A stretch of 23,862 bases of DNA from JAPYTU01 sp036166735 (GTDB taxonomy: Bacteria; Bacteroidota; Bacteroidia; Cytophagales; MED-G16): positions 1 to 23,862 of the forward strand of contig JAYZHG010000106.1 of NCBI GenBank assembly GCA_036166735.1, given 5' to 3'. The notes under the pieces are model-generated. The model made no database searches, was not told the DNA's origin, and was given only the letters and a program-made list of their open reading frames with translations. The position numbers and the translations under genes are program-made. Below, one piece after another: positions 16,591 through 23,862 of this stretch (its first letter is position 1; every line of letters begins with the position of its first letter).

Positions 16591-17546
16591 TTCTTCTCAA
16601 TAACAGAGATGGCAGCTTTTTTTATTGAATTAGGAGTTAGTTTATATTTATCTAATAGTTCTAGAGGTCTACCGCTTTCTCCGAAAGAATCTTTTACTCC
16701 TACTAATTTAATTGGACATGGTAATTTTTCTGAAAGAATGCTTGCGATACTTTCACCTAGACCACCTATAACATTATGTTCTTCACATGTTACAACACAT
16801 TTTGTCTTAGATACACTTTTTAGTATAGATTTAGTATCAAGAGGTTTTATAGTATGAATATTTATTATTTCAGATGATATTCCTAAGTCAAATAACTCTT
16901 TTTCTGCTTCTAGTGCTTGCCATAACATGTGTCCGGTAGCAAATATTGAAACATCTTTTCCTTCAATAAATTTTATTGCTTTTCCAATTATAAATTCGAT
17001 ATTTTTATCAGTAAATATTGGCCATTTTGGTCTTCCAAATCTTAAATATGCTGGACCTGTATGATTACTTAAAGCAATTGTGGCTGTTTTAGTTTGATTA
17101 TAATCACAAGGGTTTATAATTGTCATTCCAGGCAGCATTTTCATCATACCTATATCTTCTAGTATTTGATGTGTAGCTCCATCTTCTCCAAGACTAATTC
17201 CAGCATGAGAAGCACATATTTTTACATTTTTTCCAGAATATGCTATGGATTGTCTTATTTGATCATATACTCTTCCAGTAGAAAAATTAGCAAATGTTCC
17301 AGTAAAAGGAATTTTACCACCGATTGTTAATCCTGCAGCAATACCTATCATATTTGCTTCAGCTACTCCTACTTGAAAAAATCTCTCAGGAAATTCGTTT
17401 TTAAAAGCATTCATTTTTAATGAACCAGTCAAGTCTGCACATAATGCTACAACGTTTTTATTTTTCCTTCCAATTTCTAAGAGACCATCACCAAAACCTG
17501 ATCTAGTATCCTTTTTTTCTGTATATGTATATTCTTTTCTTTTCAT
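16587..17546 (-). CDS. Transketolase, C-terminal subunit
   Basis: Second half of a split transketolase, the thiamine-diphosphate enzyme moving two-carbon units in the non-oxidative pentose phosphate pathway. The 319 residues cover the pyrimidine-binding domain (about 1-165) and the C-terminal transketolase domain (about 185-319). Seen are CADLTGSLKM, FFQVGVAEANMIGIAAGL with the catalytic Glu63 that activates the cofactor, FANFSTGRVYDQIRQSIAY, the CASHAGISLGEDGATHQ segment with a conserved His, then SIFATGHM, INIHTIKPLD and TCEEHNVIGGLGE. Its ATG shares one base with the stop of the N-terminal subunit. A 1-deoxyxylulose-5-phosphate synthase would be a longer single chain, and E1 dehydrogenase beta subunits differ in these motifs. 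Split transketolases are normal in Bacteroidetes. Confidence 0.93.
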   Translation of the reverse strand: MKRKEYTYTEKKDTRSGFGDGLLEIGRKNKNVVALCADLTGSLKMNAFKNEFPERFFQVGVAEANMIGIAAGLTIGGKIPFTGTFANFSTGRVYDQIRQSIAYSGKNVKICASHAGISLGEDGATHQILEDIGMMKMLPGMTIINPCDYNQTKTATIALSNHTGPAYLRFGRPKWPIFTDKNIEFIIGKAIKFIEGKDVSIFATGHMLWQALEAEKELFDLGISSEIINIHTIKPLDTKSILKSVSKTKCVVTCEEHNVIGGLGESIASILSEKLPCPIKLVGVKDSFGESGRPLELLDKYKLTPNSIKKAAISVIEKK

Positions 17547-18397
17547 TAATAATCCCCTAAAGTTTCTTTTAATTGATTTAACGCTTTTGAAAGTTCCTCA
17601 TCATTTGGTGAAATTCCATGCCATTTATGGGAGTTTTCCATAAAATCTACTCCTTTCCCCATTACTGTTTTCATAATATTTACAACAGGTAGACCATTTT
17701 TTAATAATGATTTTGAATGGTTTAATACTTCAATTAAATTTTCTATATCATTACCATTGCTTTCAACAACTGACCATCCAAAAGACTTAAATTTGGCTTT
17801 TAAATTTTTTAAAGAATTGATTTCATTTACAGGACCATCAATTTGTTGGCCATTATAATCAATTGAAACTATTAAATTATCAATATTGTTATTTGCACCA
17901 TACATAAATCCTTCCCATACCTGTCCTTCTTGTAGTTCACCATCACCCATAAGAGCATAAACAATATTTGAATCATTATTTAATTTTTTTGAGCTTGCAG
18001 CACCTATAGCTACAGATAGACCTTGACCAAGCGAACCTGATGCAATCCTAATTCCAGGTAATCCTTCATGTGTGGCTGGATGACCTTGTAATCTTGAATT
18101 TATTTTTCTAAAACTATTTAATTCATCTAATTTGAAATAGCCACTTCTTGCTAGTACACTATAAAAAACAGGTGAAATATGACCATTTGATAAAAAGAAA
18201 ATATCTTCCCCAATACCATTCATTGAAAAAGATTTATTTCTATTCATTATGTTAAAAAATAGTGTTACAAAAAAATCTGTACAGCCTAAAGATCCTCCAG
18301 GATGACCGGATTGAACATTATGAACCATTCTCACAACATCTCTTCTAACTTGCGAGGCAATAATTCTTAATTCTGATACATTTAATTTTTTATTCAT
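17546..18397 (-). CDS. Transketolase, N-terminal subunit
   Basis: The diphosphate-binding half of split transketolase, 283 residues. Motifs are SGHPGGSLGCTDFFVTLFF (30-48) with the substrate-contacting His32, FFLSNGHISPVFYSVLA, LQGHPATHEGLPGIRIASGSLGQGLSVAIG, and the ThDP/magnesium motif MGDGELQEGQVWEG (about 148-161) with the Asn-containing IDYNGQQIDGPV following, then KTVMGKGVDFMENSHKWHG near the end. With the next gene it would form the complete enzyme as a heteromer. Its start overlaps the end of the bcp gene by eight bases and its stop shares a base with the C subunit's ATG, so the two halves should be made in step. There is no frameshift: both parts have their own start and complete domains. 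Confidence 0.94.
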   Translation of the reverse strand: MNKKLNVSELRIIASQVRRDVVRMVHNVQSGHPGGSLGCTDFFVTLFFNIMNRNKSFSMNGIGEDIFFLSNGHISPVFYSVLARSGYFKLDELNSFRKINSRLQGHPATHEGLPGIRIASGSLGQGLSVAIGAASSKKLNNDSNIVYALMGDGELQEGQVWEGFMYGANNNIDNLIVSIDYNGQQIDGPVNEINSLKNLKAKFKSFGWSVVESNGNDIENLIEVLNHSKSLLKNGLPVVNIMKTVMGKGVDFMENSHKWHGISPNDEELSKALNQLKETLGDY

Positions 18398-18845
18398 TTA
18401 ATAGTATTTGGCTAGTATGCTCCTTTGTTTTTACTTTTTGAATAATATTCTCAATATTTCCTTTTTCATCTATTAAGAATGTCCATCGTGCTGTACCCAT
18501 ATAATTTTTTCCATACATAGTTTTTTCTATCCATGTACCATACTTCATATGAACACTTTGGTCTTCGTCTGCAATTAAATCAAAAGGTAAATTAAATTTA
18601 TTAATAAATTTTTGATGTGATTTAGGTGAATCTTTGCTAATTCCTAATATAGTGTATCCATTTTTCTGTAATGTTTTATAATTATCTTTTAAGTTGCATG
18701 CCTGAGCAGTACATCCTGGAGTATTATCTCTTGGATAAAAATATAAAACTACTTTTTTACCTATAAAATCAGATAATTTTACTTTATCGCCATTTTGATT
18801 TATAGATTCAAAATCAGGTGCTTTATTTCCTATTTTAAGTGACAT
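18390..18845 (-). CDS. bcp: Thiol peroxidase Bcp / PrxQ-type peroxiredoxin
   Basis: Thioredoxin-dependent peroxidase that reduces hydrogen peroxide and organic hydroperoxides in the cytoplasm. The 151 residues start GNKAPDFESINQNGDKVKLSDFIGKKVVLYFYPRDNTPGCTAQAC: the peroxidatic Cys45 sits in the TPGCT motif and a resolving Cys50 five residues later marks the PrxQ subfamily with an intramolecular disulfide. GTARWTFLIDEKGNI provides the conserved Arg near residue 119. The usual length is about 150. It lies two bases after the M23 peptidase gene and overlaps the transketolase N gene by eight bases. No oxidative-stress operator is visible; it is probably expressed with the run. Confidence 0.95.
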   Translation of the reverse strand: MSLKIGNKAPDFESINQNGDKVKLSDFIGKKVVLYFYPRDNTPGCTAQACNLKDNYKTLQKNGYTILGISKDSPKSHQKFINKFNLPFDLIADEDQSVHMKYGTWIEKTMYGKNYMGTARWTFLIDEKGNIENIIQKVKTKEHTSQILLNE

Positions 18846-18847
18846 AT

Positions 18848-20695
18848 TTAAATAGTTATATTATATGAGGTTTTATTGTTTGCATTATCATAAACAATAA
18901 GTACAAATTTACCTTTAAATGATTGATTAGGATTAAGTTTTTTAGAAATTATAATTTTATTTTTTAAATCATATTCAAAAAGTATCCAATTATTATTGAT
19001 ATTTCCCTCGTATTTATTAATTCCAGATAAATCATCTTTAATTCTAATTTTAATTTGATTTGAATTTATTTTTAGTGGAGTTATTTCTGGACCTATAGTA
19101 TCATTTAAAATGGTATATTTTGATAAATTATTTGTTTTGAAACTTATACTATTGTTACTATTCCATTTTCCTCCTATAAAATTTGTATCATTTTTTAAAA
19201 TTTCATAAACATAAGATTTATTTATATCGTACTTTTTTTTTGGTATTAAAGTAACTTCAATATTTTTCTTAAAAGTAGATAGATTTTTAAATTCAAAAAT
19301 TTCATTGTTCTTTTTTAGCTTTTTTTTGAAGGATAAAAATAATGTGTCAAATAAACTTTTTTTACTTACATTAATTGAAAAATCATTATAATTTTTTTCA
19401 TATTTTATTTCTGAAGGAATAATATCAATGAATGATAAGTCAATTACTTTATCATTTAAAATAATTTTTGAAGGTAATACTTTATTTAAATCGATGAGAT
19501 AAAAATTTTTATCATGTAATGTGTATGAAGGATTTATATTTCTTATAGATTTATCAACTTCAATTTCTAAGAAATTTCTATTATTATTAGTTGAAATCTG
19601 AAGTATATTATCATAAATTTCAAAGTTTTCATATGATAAATTAACTTTATTTTTTAAGTTTTTAGTATTTGAATTATTAATGCTAAATAATATTTCTTGA
19701 TTATTTTCATAAGAGTCATATATTTTAATTTTAACATTATTTACTTCTTCTTCATTAATATTTAAAATTCCTGAATGATCATTATTATGAAAATTTAACA
19801 TATTTCCATCATCTTGGTATAACTTTATGTATTGTTTTCTGCTTTTTAGAAATAAATTAAAATCTATGTATTTAGCAACGTTATTAGTCTCATCATAGGT
19901 TAAATATTCTATATTGTTGTTAATAACTAGAGTGTCATTAACATACAATTCTATTTTTTTAATGCCATTTTTGTTAGATGCTCCATCTAGTTTATCATAG
20001 CACAGAATTGATATTCCAATTTTACCTTTTGCGTTAATATTTTCAATAAAATTTTTACCCTTATCACTTAAAACTTGGTATTCAAAAATTCCATATCCAT
20101 TGTTTATTCTTGAGTATTTATCTAAAGTCTTGAAAGTTATTTTTTCAATAGTTGGTTTTGTATTATCTATTATTTCATTAAATTTTAATTTTAAGGGGTC
20201 ATATACATTGTCTAAACTATCTCTGAGTTCAAAATGAAGGTGTGGTCCACTTGAAGAGCCGGTATTTCCTGAATAAGCTATTACTTCTCCTTTATTTATA
20301 AAGAATTTTTTTCCTGGATAAATGTTTACTGAAAAATGTTTTTTTCTATATTGATAATTTGTAACATAATCATCAATTTTTTTATTAAATCTATTTAGAT
20401 GAGCATAAACAGTTTTTTTACCATCTAAATGTTTTATATATATTACTTTTCCATATCCTGATGCTGAAACTCTTATTCTTTCTATATAACCATTTTCACT
20501 TGCGTAGACAGGGTGTCCAGTTTTTCCAAAAGTTTTTATATCAATTCCCATATGGAAATGATCTCCTCTTAGTTCACCCATTGTGCCAGACAAATAATTT
20601 TGGGAATTAGTATTTATTGGAAAGAGATATTTATTTTGTGAATAAATATTTCCACAAATAAAACTAAATAATATTAGTGATAAGTAATTTTTCAT
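18848..20695 (-). CDS. Secreted M23 family metallopeptidase (LytM-type) with long C-terminal region
   Basis: Exported peptidase-family protein, probably acting on peptidoglycan crosslinks. From the ATG at 20695 it is 615 residues: signal peptide 1-20 (ending GNIYSQ), then the M23 domain (about 35-175) with the zinc ligands in HFHMGID (His48, Asp52), a conserved His99 in VYAHLNR and the HxH pair in GPHLHFE (His152, His154). All expected metal and catalytic residues are present, so it is likely active rather than a degenerate LytM activator. The remaining 440 or so residues are low-complexity Asn/Lys/Ile-rich with beta-strand character and no domain I recognise. The TTG at 20701 would add two residues; the ATG is preferred. 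The start lies 32 bases inside the preceding FAH-family gene. Confidence 0.9.
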   Translation of the reverse strand: MKNYLSLILFSFICGNIYSQNKYLFPINTNSQNYLSGTMGELRGDHFHMGIDIKTFGKTGHPVYASENGYIERIRVSASGYGKVIYIKHLDGKKTVYAHLNRFNKKIDDYVTNYQYRKKHFSVNIYPGKKFFINKGEVIAYSGNTGSSSGPHLHFELRDSLDNVYDPLKLKFNEIIDNTKPTIEKITFKTLDKYSRINNGYGIFEYQVLSDKGKNFIENINAKGKIGISILCYDKLDGASNKNGIKKIELYVNDTLVINNNIEYLTYDETNNVAKYIDFNLFLKSRKQYIKLYQDDGNMLNFHNNDHSGILNINEEEVNNVKIKIYDSYENNQEILFSINNSNTKNLKNKVNLSYENFEIYDNILQISTNNNRNFLEIEVDKSIRNINPSYTLHDKNFYLIDLNKVLPSKIILNDKVIDLSFIDIIPSEIKYEKNYNDFSINVSKKSLFDTLFLSFKKKLKKNNEIFEFKNLSTFKKNIEVTLIPKKKYDINKSYVYEILKNDTNFIGGKWNSNNSISFKTNNLSKYTILNDTIGPEITPLKINSNQIKIRIKDDLSGINKYEGNINNNWILFEYDLKNKIIISKKLNPNQSFKGKFVLIVYDNANNKTSYNITI

Positions 20696-21272
20696 TTTCA
20701 ATATATGCTTCTAGCTTATCTCCTACATTTACTGGACCAACTCCTTTTGGTGTTCCTGTGAATATTAGATCTCCTTTATTTAATGTTACATATTTTGAAA
20801 TATAATGTATTAAGAAGTCTATTTTATAAATCATTAATTTAGAGTTTCCGTTTTGAACTTCTTTTTTATTCTTGTAAAGGGAAAAATTTAAATTATCTAT
20901 GTTTTTAAAAAAATTAATTTTTTTAAATATAGAAATTGAAGCAGAATTATCAAAGCCTTTAGATAAATCCCAAGGTAATCTTCTTTCTTTAGCTATAGAT
21001 TGTATGTCTCTTGCTGTAAAGTCAATACCAATACCAATACTATCTATGTGAGTTTTAGCATCTATTTTTTTAATATTTTTTCCTTCTTTTTTTATTTTAA
21101 ATACAAGTTCCACTTCATAATGTAAATCATTTGTTATAGAAGGATATTTGAATTGACTACTTTCATTCAAAGAAGTTTCTGGTTTAAAAAAAATTACAGG
21201 ATTTTCAGGAATATTATTGTTTAATTCTTTTATATGATCAACATAATTTCTACCTACACATATAATGTTCAT
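20664..21272 (-). CDS. Fumarylacetoacetate hydrolase (FAH) family protein
   Basis: Probable metal-dependent acylpyruvase or oxaloacetate/dienoate hydrolase-decarboxylase-like enzyme. The 202-residue size matches the short FAH group (human FAHD1-like). Motifs: VGRNYVDHIKELNN (6-19), PVIFFKPETSL, the metal-binding HYEVELVF with Glu53 and Glu55, GIDFTARDIQ with Asp84, PWDLSKGFDNSA with the conserved Lys-Gly-Phe-Asp, and the terminal GDLIFTGTPKGVGPV. The metal-binding triad is complete. Natural substrate is unknown; oxaloacetate, acylpyruvates and hydroxymuconate derivatives are all possible in this family. It lies four bases after mtaB, and its last 32 bases encode the first residues of the M23 peptidase in another frame. 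Confidence 0.9.
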   Translation of the reverse strand: MNIICVGRNYVDHIKELNNNIPENPVIFFKPETSLNESSQFKYPSITNDLHYEVELVFKIKKEGKNIKKIDAKTHIDSIGIGIDFTARDIQSIAKERRLPWDLSKGFDNSASISIFKKINFFKNIDNLNFSLYKNKKEVQNGNSKLMIYKIDFLIHYISKYVTLNKGDLIFTGTPKGVGPVNVGDKLEAYIENEKLLITNII

Positions 21273-21276
21273 TTTT

Positions 21277-22563
21277 TTATATTAAATCTCCAATAATTGT
21301 TAAATCGTTGGTAGTTTTTCTTAGTCTTACAGACTTAATTTTACCAATTATATTATTATTATATGGTACTTTTACTTTTATGTAATTTTCAGTAAAGCCA
21401 TTAACCCAATCATTTTTTTTACCTTTTTCAAATAAAACATTTTTTTTTAATCCTATGTTTTTATCATAAAAAAATCTTTTTTTCTTATCAGATAATATTC
21501 TTAACATTTTTGATCTTAAAGCTCTTTCATTTGTAGGTATTTTATCTTTTATTATATCAGCCCTTGTATTTACTCTTTCAGAATATGGAAAAACATGGAG
21601 ATAATCAATATTTAAATTATTTATAAACTTATACGTTTCTTTAAAATCTGATTTAGATTCACCAGGGAATCCAACAATCACATCACCTCCAATGCACGCA
21701 TCTGGCATTAGAGATTTTATTTTTTTTACTTTTTTTTCATATAATTCTTTTGTATATCTTCTTGACATATTTTTTAAGATTTTGTTATTTCCAGATTGTA
21801 ATGGCATATGAAAATGATTCAAAAACTTATTTGATTTAGAAATTATCTTAATTATTTTATCATTTAAAAGGTTAGGTTCTATTGATGATATTCTAAATCT
21901 AATTTTTTTATTAATTTTTTCAATTGCTATTATTAAATCTGTAAATGACTCTTTTCTTTTACCATTAATAATTCCAAAATCACCAATATTAATACCACTT
22001 AAAACTATTTCTTTTGATCCTTTTGAAATTAATTCATTTATTTTATTTAGTACTTCATCAATAGTGTTAGATCTACTTTTTCCTCTAGCTAATGGAATTG
22101 TGCAGAAAGAACATTTATAATTACAGCCATCTTGAATTTTGAGAAAAGCCCTAGTCCTTTCATTAATAGAGTAGGTTGAATTAAATTTTGTTATTTCATT
22201 TATTTTTGAATGTAATATTTTCTTTTTTTTGTTATTGAAATAATTATTTATTTCAAATTTTTCTTTCATTCCGAGTACTAGGTTTACACCATTGATTTGA
22301 GAAATTTCTTTAGGTTTTAATTGTGCATAACATCCAATTATATCTATTTCTGTTTTTGGGTATTTATTTTTAATTTTTTTTATTAATTCTTTACATTTTT
22401 TATCAGCATTTTCAGTGACTGAGCATGTATTTATAACAACTTTGTTTGGATTATCATTTATGGAAATTCTTTTATACCCTTTTTGTTTGAATTTTCTTGC
22501 TATTGTTGATGTTTCTGAAAAATTAAGTTTACATCCAAATGTGTGAAATGCTACTGTATTCAT
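21277..22563 (-). CDS. mtaB: tRNA t6A37 methylthiotransferase MtaB
   Basis: Radical-SAM enzyme that adds a methylthio group to N6-threonylcarbamoyladenosine at position 37 of tRNAs reading ANN codons. The 428 residues contain an N-terminal UPF0004 domain with Cys11 (FGCKLN), Cys47 (NTCSVTENADKKC) and Cys78 (GCYAQL) for the second iron-sulfur cluster, then the radical-SAM motif CNYKCSFC (Cys147, Cys151, Cys154), HFHMPLQSGNNKILKNMSRRY, IGGDVIVGFPGE, HVFPYSERVNTRA, and a C-terminal TRAM domain (about 365-425). The FGCKLNFSET start and CSVTENAD form separate MtaB from MiaB and RimO. The gene begins two bases after the upstream outer-membrane protein gene. All cluster ligands are present. Confidence 0.94.
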   Translation of the reverse strand: MNTVAFHTFGCKLNFSETSTIARKFKQKGYKRISINDNPNKVVINTCSVTENADKKCKELIKKIKNKYPKTEIDIIGCYAQLKPKEISQINGVNLVLGMKEKFEINNYFNNKKKKILHSKINEITKFNSTYSINERTRAFLKIQDGCNYKCSFCTIPLARGKSRSNTIDEVLNKINELISKGSKEIVLSGINIGDFGIINGKRKESFTDLIIAIEKINKKIRFRISSIEPNLLNDKIIKIISKSNKFLNHFHMPLQSGNNKILKNMSRRYTKELYEKKVKKIKSLMPDACIGGDVIVGFPGESKSDFKETYKFINNLNIDYLHVFPYSERVNTRADIIKDKIPTNERALRSKMLRILSDKKKRFFYDKNIGLKKNVLFEKGKKNDWVNGFTENYIKVKVPYNNNIIGKIKSVRLRKTTNDLTIIGDLI

Positions 22564-22565
22564 AA

Positions 22566-23862
22566 TTAAAAATCAGCCCCTAAATTAATAGAAAAATTCA
22601 GTTCTTTATTTGAATTTCTTGATAATTCAGTTGTAATGGATAAATTTTTAATAGTCACAAAATCAAAACCTATGCCAAAACTGTGAAGATATTTGTTATT
22701 TAGGGTTATGTTTTGGTTTTTGTTAGAATATTTCCATACATATCCAGAGTCAAAAAACATTTTTAAATAAATGTTTATAGGAATGTTTTTAAATTTTCTG
22801 AATTTCATTTTTTCTATATTAAAATTTTTTGAAGCAATTCTTTTTTTGATCGTATTTTTATAAATCAAATTTGAGTGTCCATGAATTAAGTATTTTTCAA
22901 AACCTCTTATGAACTCATAATAGCCTCTTAATTGATCAGTGTTTTCATAGAGATAGTATGGTTGATTTTTACTACTAAAATAAGTGGATAGATTGAAAGA
23001 GTAATAAAATTGTTTTTTAAATTCAAAATATTTTGAGTAATAAATACTTGCTTTCCATTTGTTTATATCATTAAAAATACCTAATCCTATCTTTTCAATT
23101 TGAGCATTTAATCTAAATCCATTTAATGGGTAGTTTTTAAAATTTCTAAAATCTCTATCAAATTCATAACTTATATTTAATGAATTTTTTATTTTATCTC
23201 CATAAAAATAATTGTCATTTAATAATGATAATGTATCATTCAAATTTATATTGTAGTATTCTAGTTCAAAATAGTGATAATTATAGAATGATTCTCTATG
23301 AGAATATTCAATAGAAGTGGAAAGTTCTTTTAATAAAGAATTTTTTGATTTATAAAAAATGGGAATATGATCAGTAGAATTATATTCTAAATGATTATAG
23401 TCTATATAATCAAATTTAATTTCAATACCTCCTTTTTGTTTTTTTGTTATGTATGGTATAGAGTAAGAAGTTAGAAATTGTTTAATAAAACCCAGTCTAA
23501 ATAATATTTCGAATTTATCAGCTTTACCACTAATATTATAATGATAAAATCCTAATCCATAGTTTATTCTACTAAAATCATGATTAAAGTTTTCCCACCA
23601 ATCACTAAAATTTCTATCTGATAGTTCAAAAATTATAATTGGTGCCCAATAAATAGATTCAAGTACATTTATTATTATGATTACGTGATTTTTTTGAATT
23701 ATTTCTATTTTAAATTCTACTTCATTGAAAAGATCAGTATTTATAACTTTTCTTTTCTCTTCTTCTATAGTAGAAATAAATTTATCTTTAGATATTATAG
23801 TACCCTCTTTAAGAGTTAATTCACGAAGAATTATATTTTCTTTAGTTCTTTTATTTCCTAAT
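22566..23862 (-). CDS. BamA/TamA-like outer-membrane protein (POTRA plus beta-barrel), 5' end cut by window edge
   Basis: The frame stays open from the stop at 22566 to the right edge, giving at least 432 residues. The first visible residues, GNKRTKENIILRELTLKEG followed by a region ending VINTDLFNEVEFKIE, are a POTRA-domain pattern (alpha/beta repeat that binds client proteins in the periplasm). After it come about 340 residues of alternating aromatic/polar strands (for example YNHLEYNSTDHIPIF, FYYSFNLSTYFS, LRGYYEFIRGFEKYL, IKNLSITTELSR), ending with Phe (LGADF) as outer-membrane barrels usually do. The GYYEFIRGFEKY segment sits where BamA-like proteins have the RG-containing lid-lock loop. 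It is probably an Omp85-superfamily protein of the TamA/BamA type, but fewer POTRA repeats than BamA cannot be judged because the start is outside. It is the first visible gene of the long minus-strand run. Confidence 0.8.
   Translation of the reverse strand, partial: LGNKRTKENIILRELTLKEGTIISKDKFISTIEEEKRKVINTDLFNEVEFKIEIIQKNHVIIIINVLESIYWAPIIIFELSDRNFSDWWENFNHDFSRINYGLGFYHYNISGKADKFEILFRLGFIKQFLTSYSIPYITKKQKGGIEIKFDYIDYNHLEYNSTDHIPIFYKSKNSLLKELSTSIEYSHRESFYNYHYFELEYYNINLNDTLSLLNDNYFYGDKIKNSLNISYEFDRDFRNFKNYPLNGFRLNAQIEKIGLGIFNDINKWKASIYYSKYFEFKKQFYYSFNLSTYFSSKNQPYYLYENTDQLRGYYEFIRGFEKYLIHGHSNLIYKNTIKKRIASKNFNIEKMKFRKFKNIPINIYLKMFFDSGYVWKYSNKNQNITLNNKYLHSFGIGFDFVTIKNLSITTELSRNSNKELNFSINLGADF

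Noticed and set aside
16587..18397. Transketolase broken by a frameshift
   Set aside because: Both halves have their own ATG and intact domains with a one-base overlap; split transketolase is the normal form in many Bacteroidetes.
22566..23243. Reading the outer-membrane protein as a complete 225-residue gene starting at a TTG at 23243
   Set aside because: The frame remains open to the window edge and the extra region contains a POTRA pattern and further barrel strands, so the gene is larger and partial.
1..23862. tRNA, rRNA, riboswitch (including a preQ1 riboswitch near queC/queF), CRISPR or mobile element
   Set aside because: Genes are packed with gaps of a few bases apart from two short divergent regions and a gap of about 54 bases at 11092-11145; none of these shows a tRNA-like fold, repeat array or riboswitch motif that I could recognise.

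Overview
The window is a very AT-rich, gene-dense stretch of bacterial chromosome from a member of the Bacteroidota, most likely an uncultured flavobacterium-like organism with a compact genome. Three things point there: protein features typical of the group (a Bacteroidetes-type Mpl peptidoglycan ligase, a split transketolase, DUF1573, paired secreted amidohydrolase-like proteins, an M23 peptidase with a long C-terminal tail); TTTG-N(17-20)-TAnnTTTG promoter elements at three gene starts; and the lack of clear Shine-Dalgarno sequences. The taxonomic placement is inference. I see no rRNA, tRNA, CRISPR array, insertion sequence, integrase or prophage gene, and no non-coding gap longer than about 140 bases.

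Layout: (1) 1-1203, minus: 5' part of an Mpl-like UDP-N-acetylmuramate:tripeptide ligase, cut by the left edge. (2) 1204-1343: divergent promoter region. (3) 1344-6353, plus: replicative helicase dnaB, electron-transfer flavoprotein etfB-etfA, a bifunctional nuclease-family protein and a concentrative nucleoside transporter, almost without gaps. (4) 6343-10637, minus, transcribed trpS -> phosphoglucomutase -> glucose-6-phosphate isomerase; its last gene overlaps the end of the transporter gene by 11 bases. (5) 10638-10704: second divergent promoter region. (6) 10705-15499, plus: a secreted DUF1573 protein and two secreted amidohydrolase-like proteins. (7) 15501-23862, minus: a tightly packed run transcribed from beyond the right edge: BamA/TamA-like outer-membrane protein (partial), mtaB, FAH-family hydrolase, M23 peptidase, Bcp peroxiredoxin, transketolase N and C subunits, queC, queF.

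Functional picture: mostly housekeeping. Central sugar metabolism is represented by pgi, phosphoglucomutase and transketolase; tRNA function by trpS, by mtaB (ms2t6A37) and by queC/queF (queuosine precursor); the envelope by Mpl, the BamA/TamA-like protein and the M23 peptidase; redox by ETF and Bcp.

I found no convincing new multi-gene system. The points most worth checking are a QueC whose usual four zinc-binding cysteines are all absent, a set of three amidohydrolase-like units of which only one keeps the metal-binding histidines, promoter elements so close to start codons that leaderless mRNAs are predicted, and overlapping or abutting convergent gene ends without visible terminators.
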